This document shows positions 9,426 to 18,531 of a DNA stretch of 64,000 nucleotides, piece after piece. The position numbers and the translations under genes are program-made. This DNA comes from Novosphingobium sp. NDB2Meth1. Its GTDB lineage: Bacteria; Pseudomonadota; Alphaproteobacteria; Sphingomonadales; Sphingomonadaceae. Under the pieces are notes generated by a model. The model was not told the origin of the DNA and ran no database searches. It was given only the letters and a program-made list of their open reading frames with translations. The stretch spans positions 62,001 to 126,000 of the forward strand of contig NZ_FPEH01000015.1 of the NCBI RefSeq assembly GCF_900117425.1, read 5' to 3'. Numbering within the stretch: position 1 is the first letter of the stretch; every line of letters starts with the position of its first letter.

Positions 9426-10100
9426 ATGAGCACCGAAAGCGAGACCGTAAAGGTGTGGGACCCGTTCGTGCGGGTGTTCCACTGGAGCCTGATTACGCTG
9501 TTCTTCTTCGCCTGGTGGAGCGGCGAGAACCACGACATGGATCGCCACCGGCAAGCGGGATACGCCATCTTCGCGCTGGTCGTGTTCCGGATTTTCTGGG
9601 GCTTTGCCGGTGGCCGCACTGCGCGCTTTGCTCAGTTTCTGAAGGGGCCGGGCGCGATAATGGCCTACCTCAAGACCCACGATCCCGAAGCTCCATCTGA
9701 CGGGCACAATCCGCTCGGCGGTTGGAGTGTGGTGGCGCTGCTCGCCGTGGTGCTCACCATCACGCTGGCAGGCCTCTTTGCGGTCGATGTCGACGGGATC
9801 GAATCCGGGCCGCTGGCCGATTGGGTGAGTTTTGATCAGGGCCGCATGGCATCCGAATGGCACGAAGGCGTGTTCAAGGCGGCGCTGGCGGTGATCGGCC
9901 TGCATGTGCTGGCCATCGGGTATTATCAGGTGCTCAATGCGCAAAACCTGATCGGGCCGATGATCACCGGCAAGCGCGACCGTGCGAAGGGTGAGGCGAC
10001 GGCGGACGTGAAGTGGTCGCCAGTCGCAGCATTGGCCGGGATCGTGGTGGTCGCTGCGCTGACGTGGGCAGTGATGAACGGGTTCAAGTTCGGCGGTTAG
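9426..10100 (+). CDS. Cytochrome b561 domain membrane protein
   Basis: 224 residues with the pattern of the Ni/Fe-hydrogenase b-type/b561 family: VWDPFVRVFHWSL at the start (haem-ligand His), RQAGYAIFALVVFRIFWGF, GGWSVVALLAVVLTITLAGLF, and EWHEGVFKAALAVIGLHVLA with further His ligands. There are about four to five membrane helices. It should move electrons between the quinone pool and the cytochrome c' encoded just upstream. Its TAG stop (10098-10100) overlaps the TAA stop of the convergent gene. Confidence 0.9.
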   Translation: MSTESETVKVWDPFVRVFHWSLITLFFFAWWSGENHDMDRHRQAGYAIFALVVFRIFWGFAGGRTARFAQFLKGPGAIMAYLKTHDPEAPSDGHNPLGGWSVVALLAVVLTITLAGLFAVDVDGIESGPLADWVSFDQGRMASEWHEGVFKAALAVIGLHVLAIGYYQVLNAQNLIGPMITGKRDRAKGEATADVKWSPVAALAGIVVVAALTWAVMNGFKFGG

Positions 10101-10630
10101 CCGCCCAGCCGCTCCGGCACCGCCTGCGCTTCCTCGGCCAGCGTTTCGGCAGTCATCACCGCTTCCCACGGGAAGACGAACCAGCGCTTGTCCTCGGCGC
10201 GGTCGATCACTTCGGCGGTGTAGTCGACGCGCGCCTTCGAGCGGCAGTTGTCCTTGAGCACGGCGAAACGCAAATTGTCAGGATTGCAGCCGTTTTCGGC
10301 AAGTAGATTGCGGATGTAGACGATCGTGCCGCCGCTGTCGTTGATGTCATCGACGAAGAGCAGGCGCGTGCCGGTGGTGGACTTGTCCGCCACTTTGCCG
10401 AGCAGTTCGTCGGCAAAGCCGGGAACCTTCGATGAATGGTCGATCGAAAGCATCGGAACTTGCAGTTCGTGGCTGATGTAGACTGCGGGGACGAGACCGC
10501 CGCGGCCGATGCCGATGATGAAGTCCGCCTTCCAGCTGTCCTCGGAAAGGAGCCGCGACAGCTTGCGCACGCTGCTGAGAAAATCCTCGTAAGCGATGTA
10601 GTTGAGCACGGGAGCGGCAGCTTCGGTCAT
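10097..10630 (-). CDS. Purine-type phosphoribosyltransferase
   Basis: 177 residues. The PRPP-binding signature LLFVDDINDSGGTI is at residues 90-103, and an N-terminal GIGRGGLVPAVYIS loop supplies the PPi-binding region. This is the type I phosphoribosyltransferase fold of hypoxanthine/xanthine-guanine enzymes. The exact base cannot be read from sequence. Next to a purine catabolic locus a salvage role (base + PRPP to NMP) is likely, balancing breakdown against reuse. It follows the LysR gene by 80 nt on the same strand. Confidence 0.85.
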   Translation of the reverse strand: MTEAAAPVLNYIAYEDFLSSVRKLSRLLSEDSWKADFIIGIGRGGLVPAVYISHELQVPMLSIDHSSKVPGFADELLGKVADKSTTGTRLLFVDDINDSGGTIVYIRNLLAENGCNPDNLRFAVLKDNCRSKARVDYTAEVIDRAEDKRWFVFPWEAVMTAETLAEEAQAVPERLGG

Positions 10631-10710
10631 GGCGGGTCCGTTTGTCGGGCGGCAAAGCAGAGCCGTTACCGGTTCACCGCGCGGACCGCAATTGCGCCAG
10701 GGGGGCGTTT

Positions 10711-11643
10711 TCAACCGGAAATGCTGGCGCTCGGTCCGGGCCATGCCAGCAGACCGAAGGCGCTCTGGATTTCGCCGAGCACGATATCGGCGGCATAGCT
10801 CGGCGGGCGGGCAGAGGCAGTGCACAGCGCGAGCGTCATCGGGCGCAGCACTGGATCGGAAATGCGGGTGAACGAAAGCAGGCCTGCGCGCACTTCGGTC
10901 ACCACGTCGAGCGAGGTGAGAATGCCGATGCCGACACCTTCCATCACGAGGCTGGTGATCATCTGGATGTTGTTGCTGGCCGCCTTGCGCTCCAGCGTCA
11001 GCCGCGTGGTGCCTTCGAGCACGGCGATCTGCTGGTTGACCGCCAGCGGGCTGGAAGGCACCACCACGGGCGAACCGACGCAGGCGGAAAACCGCGCCTC
11101 GGCCTGCTCGCCGAAGGGGTGGCCGGCGGGCGTGATGAAGCCGAGGTGGACTTCCACGAAGGCGCGCACCGTGATGTCACGATAGGATTCCGGGCCGAAG
11201 AACACGCCGAAATCGACTTCGCCCGAGGCAATCATGCGGCGCACCTGATCGTTGGATGCGACCTTGAGTTCGATGGTGATGCCGGGGTAGCGGCTCTGCA
11301 GGGCGTGGACTGCGGCGGGGATCACGCCCTTGGCCAGCGCATCGATCACCGCGATCTCGACATGGCCGCGCTTGAGCCCGCGCAAGTCCTCGATCTGCGC
11401 GCGCACCTCGGCAAGGCTTTTCTGCCAGCGTCCGCCGGCGGCCATCATGATCTCGCCCGCTGCGGTAAGGCGCAGGCCGGTGGGCAAGCGCTCGAACAGC
11501 GGCATGCCGATTTCGGCCTCGACGTTGAGGATCTGCCGGTCGATCGCGGAGGCCGAGACATTGAGCTCGTCCGCCGCCTTGCGGATCGAGCCGAGACGGC
11601 CGACCGCGAGGAAATAGCGCAGAAAACGGGAGAATGCCGGCAC
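10711..11643 (-). CDS. LysR-family transcriptional regulator
   Basis: 310 residues. The N-terminal winged helix-turn-helix (FLAVGRLGSIRKAADELNVSASAIDRQILNVEAEIGMPLFER, residues about 11-52) is followed by a periplasmic-binding-protein-like effector domain. LysR regulators commonly bind their own promoter and a divergent target. This gene diverges from the periplasmic adenosine deaminase, and the spacer holds a dyad that recurs before the 20002 operon. A purine-derived ligand is likely but not shown. Confidence 0.9.
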   Translation of the reverse strand: MPAFSRFLRYFLAVGRLGSIRKAADELNVSASAIDRQILNVEAEIGMPLFERLPTGLRLTAAGEIMMAAGGRWQKSLAEVRAQIEDLRGLKRGHVEIAVIDALAKGVIPAAVHALQSRYPGITIELKVASNDQVRRMIASGEVDFGVFFGPESYRDITVRAFVEVHLGFITPAGHPFGEQAEARFSACVGSPVVVPSSPLAVNQQIAVLEGTTRLTLERKAASNNIQMITSLVMEGVGIGILTSLDVVTEVRAGLLSFTRISDPVLRPMTLALCTASARPPSYAADIVLGEIQSAFGLLAWPGPSASISG

Positions 11644-11666
11644 TCGTTATACCCTGCCTAATTTTC

Positions 11667-11690
11667 GCAACACCTTGCGCGATTCATTGC
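11667..11690. promoter_or_regulatory. Candidate operator in the LysR/deaminase intergenic region
   Basis: A 24-nt site with arms GCAACA and TTCATTGC separated by 10 nt; GCAA and TTGC are self-complementary ends. The same arms at the same spacing occur at 19937-19960. Overlapping this site, TTGCGCGAT is directly repeated at 11675-11683 and 11693-11701. The site is 24 nt upstream of the LysR start and about 48 nt upstream of the divergent deaminase ATG, where a LysR protein would control both. Confidence 0.5.
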
Positions 11691-11737
11691 ATTTGCGCGA
11701 TACACGTCAAGGCCATAGTCACGCTGCAGTGCAAAAA

Positions 11738-13321
11738 ATGGCGCAGTGCAAAGAACGGGGTTTTGAGTTGGGTCGCTGGGCAGGGGGATGGTTGGCAACG
11801 ACAAGCTGCGCGCTCGGCGCGGGACTGTCTGCTGCGCCTGCCTTGGCCCAACCTGTCCTCAACGACACGGCGCGCGAGGCCGCCGTCGCCAAGCTCATCG
11901 AGGCTGCGCGCGAAAGCCCGCCGACGCTGCGCGTGCTGCTGCGCGGCATGCCCAAGGGCGGCGATCTCCACAATCACCTCGGCGGCGCGATCTATGCCGA
12001 GGATTACCTGACCTGGGCTGCGGCCAAAGGCTTCTGCGTCGACGGGACGGGTCTCAGCGTGGAACCGCCGCCGTGCCCGGCCGAGCGCGCGATCGCGACG
12101 TTCGCCGCCAATAACGAATTCGGCATGGACCGCCTGATCGACGCGATGTCGACGCGCGGCTTCCAGCGCGGAGTGGGGCAGAACGATGCCTCTGGCCACA
12201 CCCAGTTTTTCCGCTCGTTCGATCGCTTCGGGAAAATGGGTGGTGAGACCGCGCAGATGCTGTCCGCCACGCGGCGCATCGCAGCGGGGGACAACGTTTC
12301 GTACCTCGAGCTGGATCACAATACGGTGACGCTGGTTTCCGTGGTGCGTGCGGCGGGTGATGCACCGATTGCAGAGGCTGAACTGTCGGCGGTCTATGCT
12401 CGCGAAGCGAAGCAATTTGCCCCGCTGATTCCGAAGGCGAGGGCCGAACTCGATGCTGACGAGGCGGCTTCTGCCAAGGCCATGGCCTGCGGCACGCCTG
12501 CTGCCGAAGCCGCCTGCAACGTCGCGGTGCACTACCTGTTCCAGGCGCTGCGGGCGTTGCCGCCCCGGCAGGTCTACCGCTCGCTCGTCCTGGGCTTCAT
12601 GATGGCGCATGCCGATCCGCGCTACGTCGGCGTCAACATCGTGATGCCTGAAGACGCGTGGCTGGCGCGGCGTGACTATGCGCTCCACATGGCGATGATC
12701 CGCTTCCTTGCCGCGAAGTACCCGCGCGTGAAGCTCACGCTCCATGCCGGCGAAGTGACGCTGGGTCAGGTGCCGCCGGCCGACCTCAAGGACCATATCG
12801 CGCAGGCCGTGGCGGTGGGAGCGAGACGGATCGGTCACGGCACCGGCATCGCCTTCGAGGACAAGGCCGAAGACACCATGGCGCGCATGGCGCAAGAGGG
12901 GATCGCAGTCGAGATCAACCTCACCAGCAATGCAGTGATCCTCGGCGTGAAGGGTGCGGATCATCCGCTGAACCTCTATCGCGCGCATGGTGTCCCGGTG
13001 GTGCTTTCTACTGACGACGAGGGCGTCCTGCGCTCGGACATGACCAACGAATATGTCCGCGCGGTGCGCGAACAGGGACTGACCTATCCGGAGCTCAAGC
13101 AGATTGCGCGGGCAGGATTGCAGTATTCCTTCGTGCCCGGCGAGGCGCTATGGGCTGATCCGGTCAAGCTGGTGCCCGTGCTCGTCTGTGCTGATTTTGC
13201 CACACCTTCTTGCGCCAAGTATCTGGCGGGCAACGAGAAGGCGCGGCTGCAAGTCAATCTTGAACACCAATTTGCAACGTATGAGGCCGAGCGTCTGGCG
13301 CGGGCAAAGAAGGTGTCTTAA
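11738..13321 (+). CDS. Exported adenosine deaminase-like protein (ADGF type)
   Basis: 527 residues from the ATG at 11738, followed by a signal peptide ending near PALAQ; an upstream TTG (11675) would lie inside the operator region. Deaminase signatures are GDLHNHLGGAIY (metal His-x-His), LTLHAGE, RIGHGTGIAFED and LSTDDEG. It is much longer than cytoplasmic Add (about 340 residues) and resembles secreted ADGF-type enzymes. It should deaminate adenosine to inosine in the periplasm or outside the cell, feeding the receptor and nucleoside enzymes encoded next to it. Confidence 0.88.
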   Translation: MAQCKERGFELGRWAGGWLATTSCALGAGLSAAPALAQPVLNDTAREAAVAKLIEAARESPPTLRVLLRGMPKGGDLHNHLGGAIYAEDYLTWAAAKGFCVDGTGLSVEPPPCPAERAIATFAANNEFGMDRLIDAMSTRGFQRGVGQNDASGHTQFFRSFDRFGKMGGETAQMLSATRRIAAGDNVSYLELDHNTVTLVSVVRAAGDAPIAEAELSAVYAREAKQFAPLIPKARAELDADEAASAKAMACGTPAAEAACNVAVHYLFQALRALPPRQVYRSLVLGFMMAHADPRYVGVNIVMPEDAWLARRDYALHMAMIRFLAAKYPRVKLTLHAGEVTLGQVPPADLKDHIAQAVAVGARRIGHGTGIAFEDKAEDTMARMAQEGIAVEINLTSNAVILGVKGADHPLNLYRAHGVPVVLSTDDEGVLRSDMTNEYVRAVREQGLTYPELKQIARAGLQYSFVPGEALWADPVKLVPVLVCADFATPSCAKYLAGNEKARLQVNLEHQFATYEAERLARAKKVS

Positions 13322-13519
13322 GAGCGTAATACGAATTGCCGCTTCGGTGGCGTCATAAAAAAAGCGGGCGCGCCCGGCCGAGGGGATGCTGCGAACAGCG
13401 GCATGACGGCGGGGAAGATGCCCGGTGGTTTGCGGGAGAGGCGCGGTTCAACCACGCGCATGGCAGCCTTCACGGCAGGTGAAGGCAGTGCGCCTTTTGC
13501 GTCCCAGGGGGTCTATTCG

Positions 13520-15952
13520 ATGCTTCACCCGAACAATTCAGCGCGGTTTTCTGCGCCCCGTCACTTTATGAAAGGCCTTGTGGCGCTGCTTGGTTGCACC
13601 GCGCTCACCGCGCCCGCCTTCGCGCAGGAAGCGCCTGCAGCCGATGAGCCCAAGAAGGAAGAAATCGTCGTTGTCGGCTCGCTGAACGCGCTGCCGGTCA
13701 AGGACGTCGGCTCGATCTTCGGTTTCGACAAGAACCTCGTCGAGACCCCGCGCTCGGCCTCGACCGTCTCGAAGGAGCAGATCGAGCGCTTCGGCATCAC
13801 CGAAATCTACGACCTCGTTTCGCAATCGCCGGGCGTGTTCACCAACTCGTTCTTCGGCGTCGGCGGCGCGCTCGACATTCGCGGCACCCCTGGCGAAGTC
13901 TACTTCCGCGGTATCCGCCGCCTCGACAACCCCGGCAACTACCCGACCCCGATCGGCGCGTCCGACCGCGTCGACATCGTGCGTGGGCCGGCTTCGCCGA
14001 TCTATGGTCCGTCGAAGACCGGCGGCTACATCAACTTCGTGCCGCTGACGGCGCGTGCGGCCGGCGGCAAGTTCCTCGACAGCCCCGAGGGCCAGCTCTC
14101 GTACACCAGCGGCAGCTGGGCCCGCAACGTGCTCAGCGCGCAGGTGCGCGGTCCGGGCAAGATCGGCAATCAGGAATTCGGCTACAGCCTCTACGCCCAG
14201 ATTGAAGACTCGGGCAGCTACTATCGCAACATGTCGACCCGCCAGACGATCCTGCAGGCGGCCTTCGATACCGACCTCACGCCCAATCTGCGCCTCGAGT
14301 TCGGCGGCATGCACCACAACTTCAAGGGCCAGCAGAACGGTGGCTGGAACCGCCTGACCCAGGACCTCGTCGACAACGGCAACTACATCACCGGCGATGC
14401 GCAGCCGCTCGACACCAATGGTGACGGGCAAATCTCGCATGCCGAAGCGCGTGTTGCCAACCTCAACCCGTTTGGCGGCTTCGCTTGCGGCGGCAACCCG
14501 TTTGCTTCGTCGATCACCGCGGCATGCTTCACGAATCCGGCGATGCGCCTCTCGAATGTCGGCACTGCCAAGCTCAGCCGCCGCGATACGCTGACGGCAG
14601 AAGACGACAAGCTCAACAACATCGCCAACACAGCCTACCTCGATCTTATCTTTGATGCTGGCAATGATTTCGAGATCAAGAACCAGTTCTTCTACGACGG
14701 TTACCGCAATGAGAACGAGAATCAGTACGGCTTCTCGCAGTTCCACAACTCTTATGTGATTGAAGATCGCATCGTCGTCTCGAAGGTTTTCAAGAACGAT
14801 GTTGGTAAGTTCTCGCTCGAGTTCTCGCCATCCATTCGCTACACGAACTTCAAGCATGGCGAGGACTTCAACTACGAATACTTCAATCGCGTCGATCTGA
14901 CCAAGGGCTACAACGCGCTTTCCGATCGCCTGCTGTCGACCGAGTGTGACTGCAACTACACCGGATATAATGTGGGCCATTACACCGACTATGGTGTTGC
15001 CGGTCTCGCCAACCTTGACTTCAACTTCGGTCTCGATCTGACGCTTGGCGCGCGTTACGACCATGTCAAGGTTGTCACGACAGATGTGGCCTCCAAGCTT
15101 GAAAATCCAGGCGGTGCGCGCTCGGCAGACACCTCGAAGGGCGGGTGGTCGTGGTCGGCCAGCGCGAACTACAAGCTGCCCCTTGGTCTGATCCCCTATG
15201 CGACCATCTCTCGCCAGTCGACGATCATCGCCGGGCAAGGCGCCGAGATCACCGCAGGTGATGCGCTGTCGGGCGCGTTCATCAGCGCTTCGAAGCTCTA
15301 TGAAGGCGGCATCAAGGGTTCGTGGCTCAACAACCGGCTTTACGCGTCGGTCTCGGTCTACAAGCAGACCCGCGTGGATCGGAACGCGCAGGCCATCGTG
15401 ACAAACCAGGCGGTCGAGACCAGGGGTATCGAGGCCGAACTGCGCTGGTCGGTCGACAAGCACTTCCTTGTCTCGGCCAACTACACGAAGACCAAGGTCG
15501 AGAACCTCACCGCGATCGGCAGCGGCGTGCTGTTCAGCTTCTTCGGCATCGAGGACCTGAAGGGCATTGATCCGGCGCTCTTCCTCGGCGGTCAGCCGAT
15601 CGGTCTGGTGCCGATCCCCAACCGCAATGCTTCGCGCCGCGCCGGTATCCCCGAGGATCTCTACTCGGCGACCGCGACCTACTCGTTCGACAACGGCCTC
15701 GCGTTCGCCGGCAGCATCACGCATGTGCCGTCGGTGTTCTCGGGTCAGTCGCAGGTTGTCAGGCTCCCTGCCTACACGCTGGTCGATCTCAGCGCGTCTT
15801 ACACCACCGGCCGGTGGCTGTTCCGCGCGGTCATGAAGAACGCGACGGATGCAAAGTACTTCCGCGCCAACTTCACGGAACTCTTCGGCAGCACGATCGC
15901 GCTGCCCGAGCGTCCGCGCAACTGGCAGGCCTCGGTCGTCTACAAGTTCTGA
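13520..15952 (+). CDS. TonB-dependent outer membrane receptor
   Basis: 810 residues from the ATG at 13520 with an AGGGGG-like ribosome site about 8 nt before it, then a signal peptide (GLVALLGCTALTAPAFAQ). A plug domain (ETPRSASTVSKEQIERFG, DIRGTPGEVYFRGIRRL, VDIVRGPASPIYGPSKTGG) precedes a large beta-barrel ending in VVYKF, the usual aromatic C-terminus. Position between the periplasmic deaminase and the nucleoside protein suggests uptake of purine nucleosides or bases. An EF-hand-like loop is encoded at 14411-14446. Confidence 0.93.
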   Translation: MLHPNNSARFSAPRHFMKGLVALLGCTALTAPAFAQEAPAADEPKKEEIVVVGSLNALPVKDVGSIFGFDKNLVETPRSASTVSKEQIERFGITEIYDLVSQSPGVFTNSFFGVGGALDIRGTPGEVYFRGIRRLDNPGNYPTPIGASDRVDIVRGPASPIYGPSKTGGYINFVPLTARAAGGKFLDSPEGQLSYTSGSWARNVLSAQVRGPGKIGNQEFGYSLYAQIEDSGSYYRNMSTRQTILQAAFDTDLTPNLRLEFGGMHHNFKGQQNGGWNRLTQDLVDNGNYITGDAQPLDTNGDGQISHAEARVANLNPFGGFACGGNPFASSITAACFTNPAMRLSNVGTAKLSRRDTLTAEDDKLNNIANTAYLDLIFDAGNDFEIKNQFFYDGYRNENENQYGFSQFHNSYVIEDRIVVSKVFKNDVGKFSLEFSPSIRYTNFKHGEDFNYEYFNRVDLTKGYNALSDRLLSTECDCNYTGYNVGHYTDYGVAGLANLDFNFGLDLTLGARYDHVKVVTTDVASKLENPGGARSADTSKGGWSWSASANYKLPLGLIPYATISRQSTIIAGQGAEITAGDALSGAFISASKLYEGGIKGSWLNNRLYASVSVYKQTRVDRNAQAIVTNQAVETRGIEAELRWSVDKHFLVSANYTKTKVENLTAIGSGVLFSFFGIEDLKGIDPALFLGGQPIGLVPIPNRNASRRAGIPEDLYSATATYSFDNGLAFAGSITHVPSVFSGQSQVVRLPAYTLVDLSASYTTGRWLFRAVMKNATDAKYFRANFTELFGSTIALPERPRNWQASVVYKF

Positions 15953-15965
15953 CCGGGCGCAATGG

Positions 15966-15993
15966 GCGAGGGGCGGCAGGTGCCGTCCCTCGC
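15966..15993 (+). terminator. Strong hairpin after the TonB receptor gene
   Basis: GCGAGGGGCGGCA and TGCCGTCCCTCGC pair at 12 of 13 positions around a 2-nt loop, 13 nt after the receptor stop. Only a short T-containing stretch follows (accttct). It may be an incomplete terminator or an attenuating hairpin that lowers expression of the downstream NUP gene relative to the receptor. Confidence 0.5.
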
Positions 15994-16028
15994 ACCTTCT
16001 CTGACATGATTTCAGGGTGATCCGACCC

Positions 16029-17141
16029 ATGCGCTTTCTTGCGCCTCTCGCAAGCTTTGCCGCCGCCTTGCTGGCTCCCACAATTGCCAAAGCGGCGCCC
16101 GTCGCAGACGCCGCTACGCTTTCGGCGGTCAAGGCCTGCATTCCGGCCCGGCCCTGCGCGGCAAAGCTTCCGGTGCGCGTGGTCGTCGTCACCATGTTCG
16201 AGATCGGCAAGGATACCGGCGACAAGCCGGGCGAATTCCAGCTCTGGAAAGAGCGCCGCCACCTGACCGAAACGCTGGAGTTCCCGCAAGGTTGGCATAA
16301 TCTCGCCTATGATCCTGAAACAGGCGTGCTGGCGATCGTGACCGGCATGGGTTCGATCAAGTCGGCGACCGCCACGCTGGCGCTGGGGCTTGATGACCGG
16401 CTCGATCTGTCCGAGGCGTATTGGCTGGTGGCCGGGATTGCCGGGATCGATCCCGAGGATGCCTCGGTCGGTTCGGCTGCCTGGGCGCGCTATGTGATCG
16501 ACGGCGACATCGCGCACGAGATCGATGCGCGCGAAATTCCCAAGGATTGGACGAGCGGCTACTTTGCGCTCCACAGCAAGGGCCCGATGGACCCCACGCC
16601 GCTGGAGCCGGTCAATGGCGAGATGTTCGAACTCAATCCGGCGCTGCAGGACTGGGCCTTTGCACTGACCAAGGGCATGTCGCTGCCCGACGACGCGCGG
16701 ATTGCCGAGGCGCGCAAGGCCTTCAGGGGCTACCCCAATGCGCAGAAGCCGCCGTTCGCGCTCAAGGGCGACAATCTGGCCGCGATGACCTTCTGGCACG
16801 GCGCGAAGATGACGCGGTGGGCCAACGATTGGACGAAGTTCTGGACCCGTGGGAAGGGTGAGTTCGTGACTTCCGCGATGGAGGAAACAGGGACGTTCCA
16901 GTCCATCGAATACCTGACCAAAGTGGGTAGGGCGGACCGCGACCGGGTGCTGGTGCTGCGCGCGGGTAGCAACTTCACGATGCCGCCGCCGGGAATTGAT
17001 CCCGCGCCCTATCTGCTCGGCGAGAACCAGGGTTATGCCGGGATGACCGCGGCGCTCGAGAGCCTCTATGCGGTGGGCGGAAAGGTGGTCGACGAGATCA
17101 CCACGCACTGGGACAAGTACGAAGCGAGCCCGCCGAAATGA
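16029..17141 (+). CDS. NUP-family purine nucleoside permease-like protein, exported
   Basis: 370 residues from the ATG at 16029, placed 11 nt after an AGGG site; a GTG at 16017 is an alternative. A signal peptide is present (LAPLASFAAALLAPTIAKA). The body matches the NUP (purine nucleoside permease) family: VVVVTMFEIG, GEFQLW, LPVVTGMG-like AIVTGMGSIKSATA, LVAGIAGIDPEDASVGS, DNLAAMTFWHG, EETGTFQSIEYL. The fold is related to nucleoside phosphorylases rather than to a channel, so it may bind or process nucleosides in the periplasm. The family name comes from a fungal transporter study. Confidence 0.85.
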   Translation: MRFLAPLASFAAALLAPTIAKAAPVADAATLSAVKACIPARPCAAKLPVRVVVVTMFEIGKDTGDKPGEFQLWKERRHLTETLEFPQGWHNLAYDPETGVLAIVTGMGSIKSATATLALGLDDRLDLSEAYWLVAGIAGIDPEDASVGSAAWARYVIDGDIAHEIDAREIPKDWTSGYFALHSKGPMDPTPLEPVNGEMFELNPALQDWAFALTKGMSLPDDARIAEARKAFRGYPNAQKPPFALKGDNLAAMTFWHGAKMTRWANDWTKFWTRGKGEFVTSAMEETGTFQSIEYLTKVGRADRDRVLVLRAGSNFTMPPPGIDPAPYLLGENQGYAGMTAALESLYAVGGKVVDEITTHWDKYEASPPK

Positions 17142-17156
17142 CGGGGCGCAGCTGAC

Positions 17157-18518
17157 ATGGCGCTGACGCTGATCCGCAATGCGGCGGTGGTCGCCGCGAT
17201 GGACGATGCGGGCAGCGAAATTGCCGGCGGTGCGGTGGCGCTGCGCGATGGGGTGGTTCTCGCGGTGGGCACGACGGCGGAACTGGCGCCGCTGGCCGGC
17301 CATGCCGACGAGATCGTCGAAGCGGCCGGCTGCGTGGTGACGCCGGGACTGATCAACACGCACCACCACTTGTATCAGACGCTGACCCGCGCTTTGCCGG
17401 GGGCGACCGAGGCTTCGCTGTTCGGCTGGCTGAAGCGGCTCTATCCGGTCTGGGCGCGCTACACGCCCGATGACGTGTTCGCTGCGACGCAGTTGGGGCT
17501 GGCGGAACTGGCGCTATCCGGCTGCTCGCTGAGCAGCGACCATCTCTACCTGTTCCCCAATGGCGTGACGCTCGACGACACCATCCATGCCGCCGCCGGG
17601 ATCGGGGTGCGCTTCCACGCGACACGGGGGAGCATGAGCGTGGGCGAGAGCGCAGGCGGGCTGCCGCCCGACAGCCTCGTCGAGCGCGAGGATGCGATTC
17701 TTGCCGACTGCATCCGCGTGATCGACCGGTTCCACGATGCCGCAGATGGCGCGATGGTGCGCGTGGGCGTGGCGCCTTGTTCGCCGTTTTCGGTGAGCCG
17801 GGAACTGATGCGCGATGCGGCGCTGCTGGCGCGCGACAAGGGCGTGATGCTGCATACGCACCTCGCCGAGGATGCCGATGACGTTGCCTTCAGTCTCGAG
17901 CGGTTCGGCTGCCGGCCGGGGCAATATGCCGAGGAACTGGGCTGGACCGGGTCCGATGTGTGGCATGCGCACTGCGTTCAGCTCGACCACGGCGAGATCG
18001 ATCTGTTTGCGCGGAGCAAGACCGGCGTCGCACATTGTCCCGGCTCCAACTGCCGCCTGGGTTCGGGCGTGGCCCCGGTAAGGGCGATGGTTGATGCGGG
18101 TGTTCCGGTGGGGTTGGGAGTCGATGGTTCGGCTTCGAACGATACCGCGAACCTGCTCGGCGAAGCCCGGCAGGCGCTGTTGCTCCAGCGGGTGACCCAT
18201 GGCGCGACCGCGTTTGCCGCGCGCGAGGCGCTGCGGCTGGCGACGCGCGGCGGTGCGGCGGTGCTGGGGCGGCCTGATCTGGGCCAGCTGAAGCCGGGCC
18301 TGCGCGCTGACGTGGCGGTGTGGGACATGGCCGATGTCGCCTCGACCGGCGCGTGGGATCTCGTTGCAGGGTTGGTGCTTGCGCCGCCTGTGGGCGTGCG
18401 CGACCTGTTCGTCGAAGGGCGCGCCGTCGTGCGCCGGGGCGACCTCGTGCAGACGCCGCGTGCGTCCATTCTTGCGGCGGCGCGCCGCTCGCTCGATCGG
18501 CTGATCGCAACCGGATAG
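17157..18518 (+). CDS. 8-oxoguanine deaminase (amidohydrolase)
   Basis: 453 residues, amidohydrolase superfamily. Metal-binding and catalytic features are TPGLINTHHHLYQTLTRA, HTHLAED, WHAHCVQL and GLGVDGSASND. The TRGSMSVGESAGGLPPDSLV segment is typical of the 8-oxoguanine deaminase/AtzB-like branch rather than guanine deaminase. It converts 8-oxoguanine directly to urate plus ammonia, bypassing xanthine dehydrogenase. It starts 15 nt after the NUP gene and 13 nt before the NCS2 permease gene. Confidence 0.87.
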   Translation: MALTLIRNAAVVAAMDDAGSEIAGGAVALRDGVVLAVGTTAELAPLAGHADEIVEAAGCVVTPGLINTHHHLYQTLTRALPGATEASLFGWLKRLYPVWARYTPDDVFAATQLGLAELALSGCSLSSDHLYLFPNGVTLDDTIHAAAGIGVRFHATRGSMSVGESAGGLPPDSLVEREDAILADCIRVIDRFHDAADGAMVRVGVAPCSPFSVSRELMRDAALLARDKGVMLHTHLAEDADDVAFSLERFGCRPGQYAEELGWTGSDVWHAHCVQLDHGEIDLFARSKTGVAHCPGSNCRLGSGVAPVRAMVDAGVPVGLGVDGSASNDTANLLGEARQALLLQRVTHGATAFAAREALRLATRGGAAVLGRPDLGQLKPGLRADVAVWDMADVASTGAWDLVAGLVLAPPVGVRDLFVEGRAVVRRGDLVQTPRASILAAARRSLDRLIATG

Positions 18519-18531
18519 GAGACTGCCTGCC

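Noticed and set aside
13357..13376. A-run plus GCGGGCGCGCCCG as a terminator for the deaminase gene
   Set aside because: The order is A-run then palindrome on the plus strand, so the T-run would serve only leftward transcripts, and no leftward gene lies to its right nearby.
13538..16225. 895-codon open frame opposite the TonB receptor
   Set aside because: Composition is Arg/Ala/Val-biased with no domain; the receptor frame has signal peptide, plug and barrel motifs.
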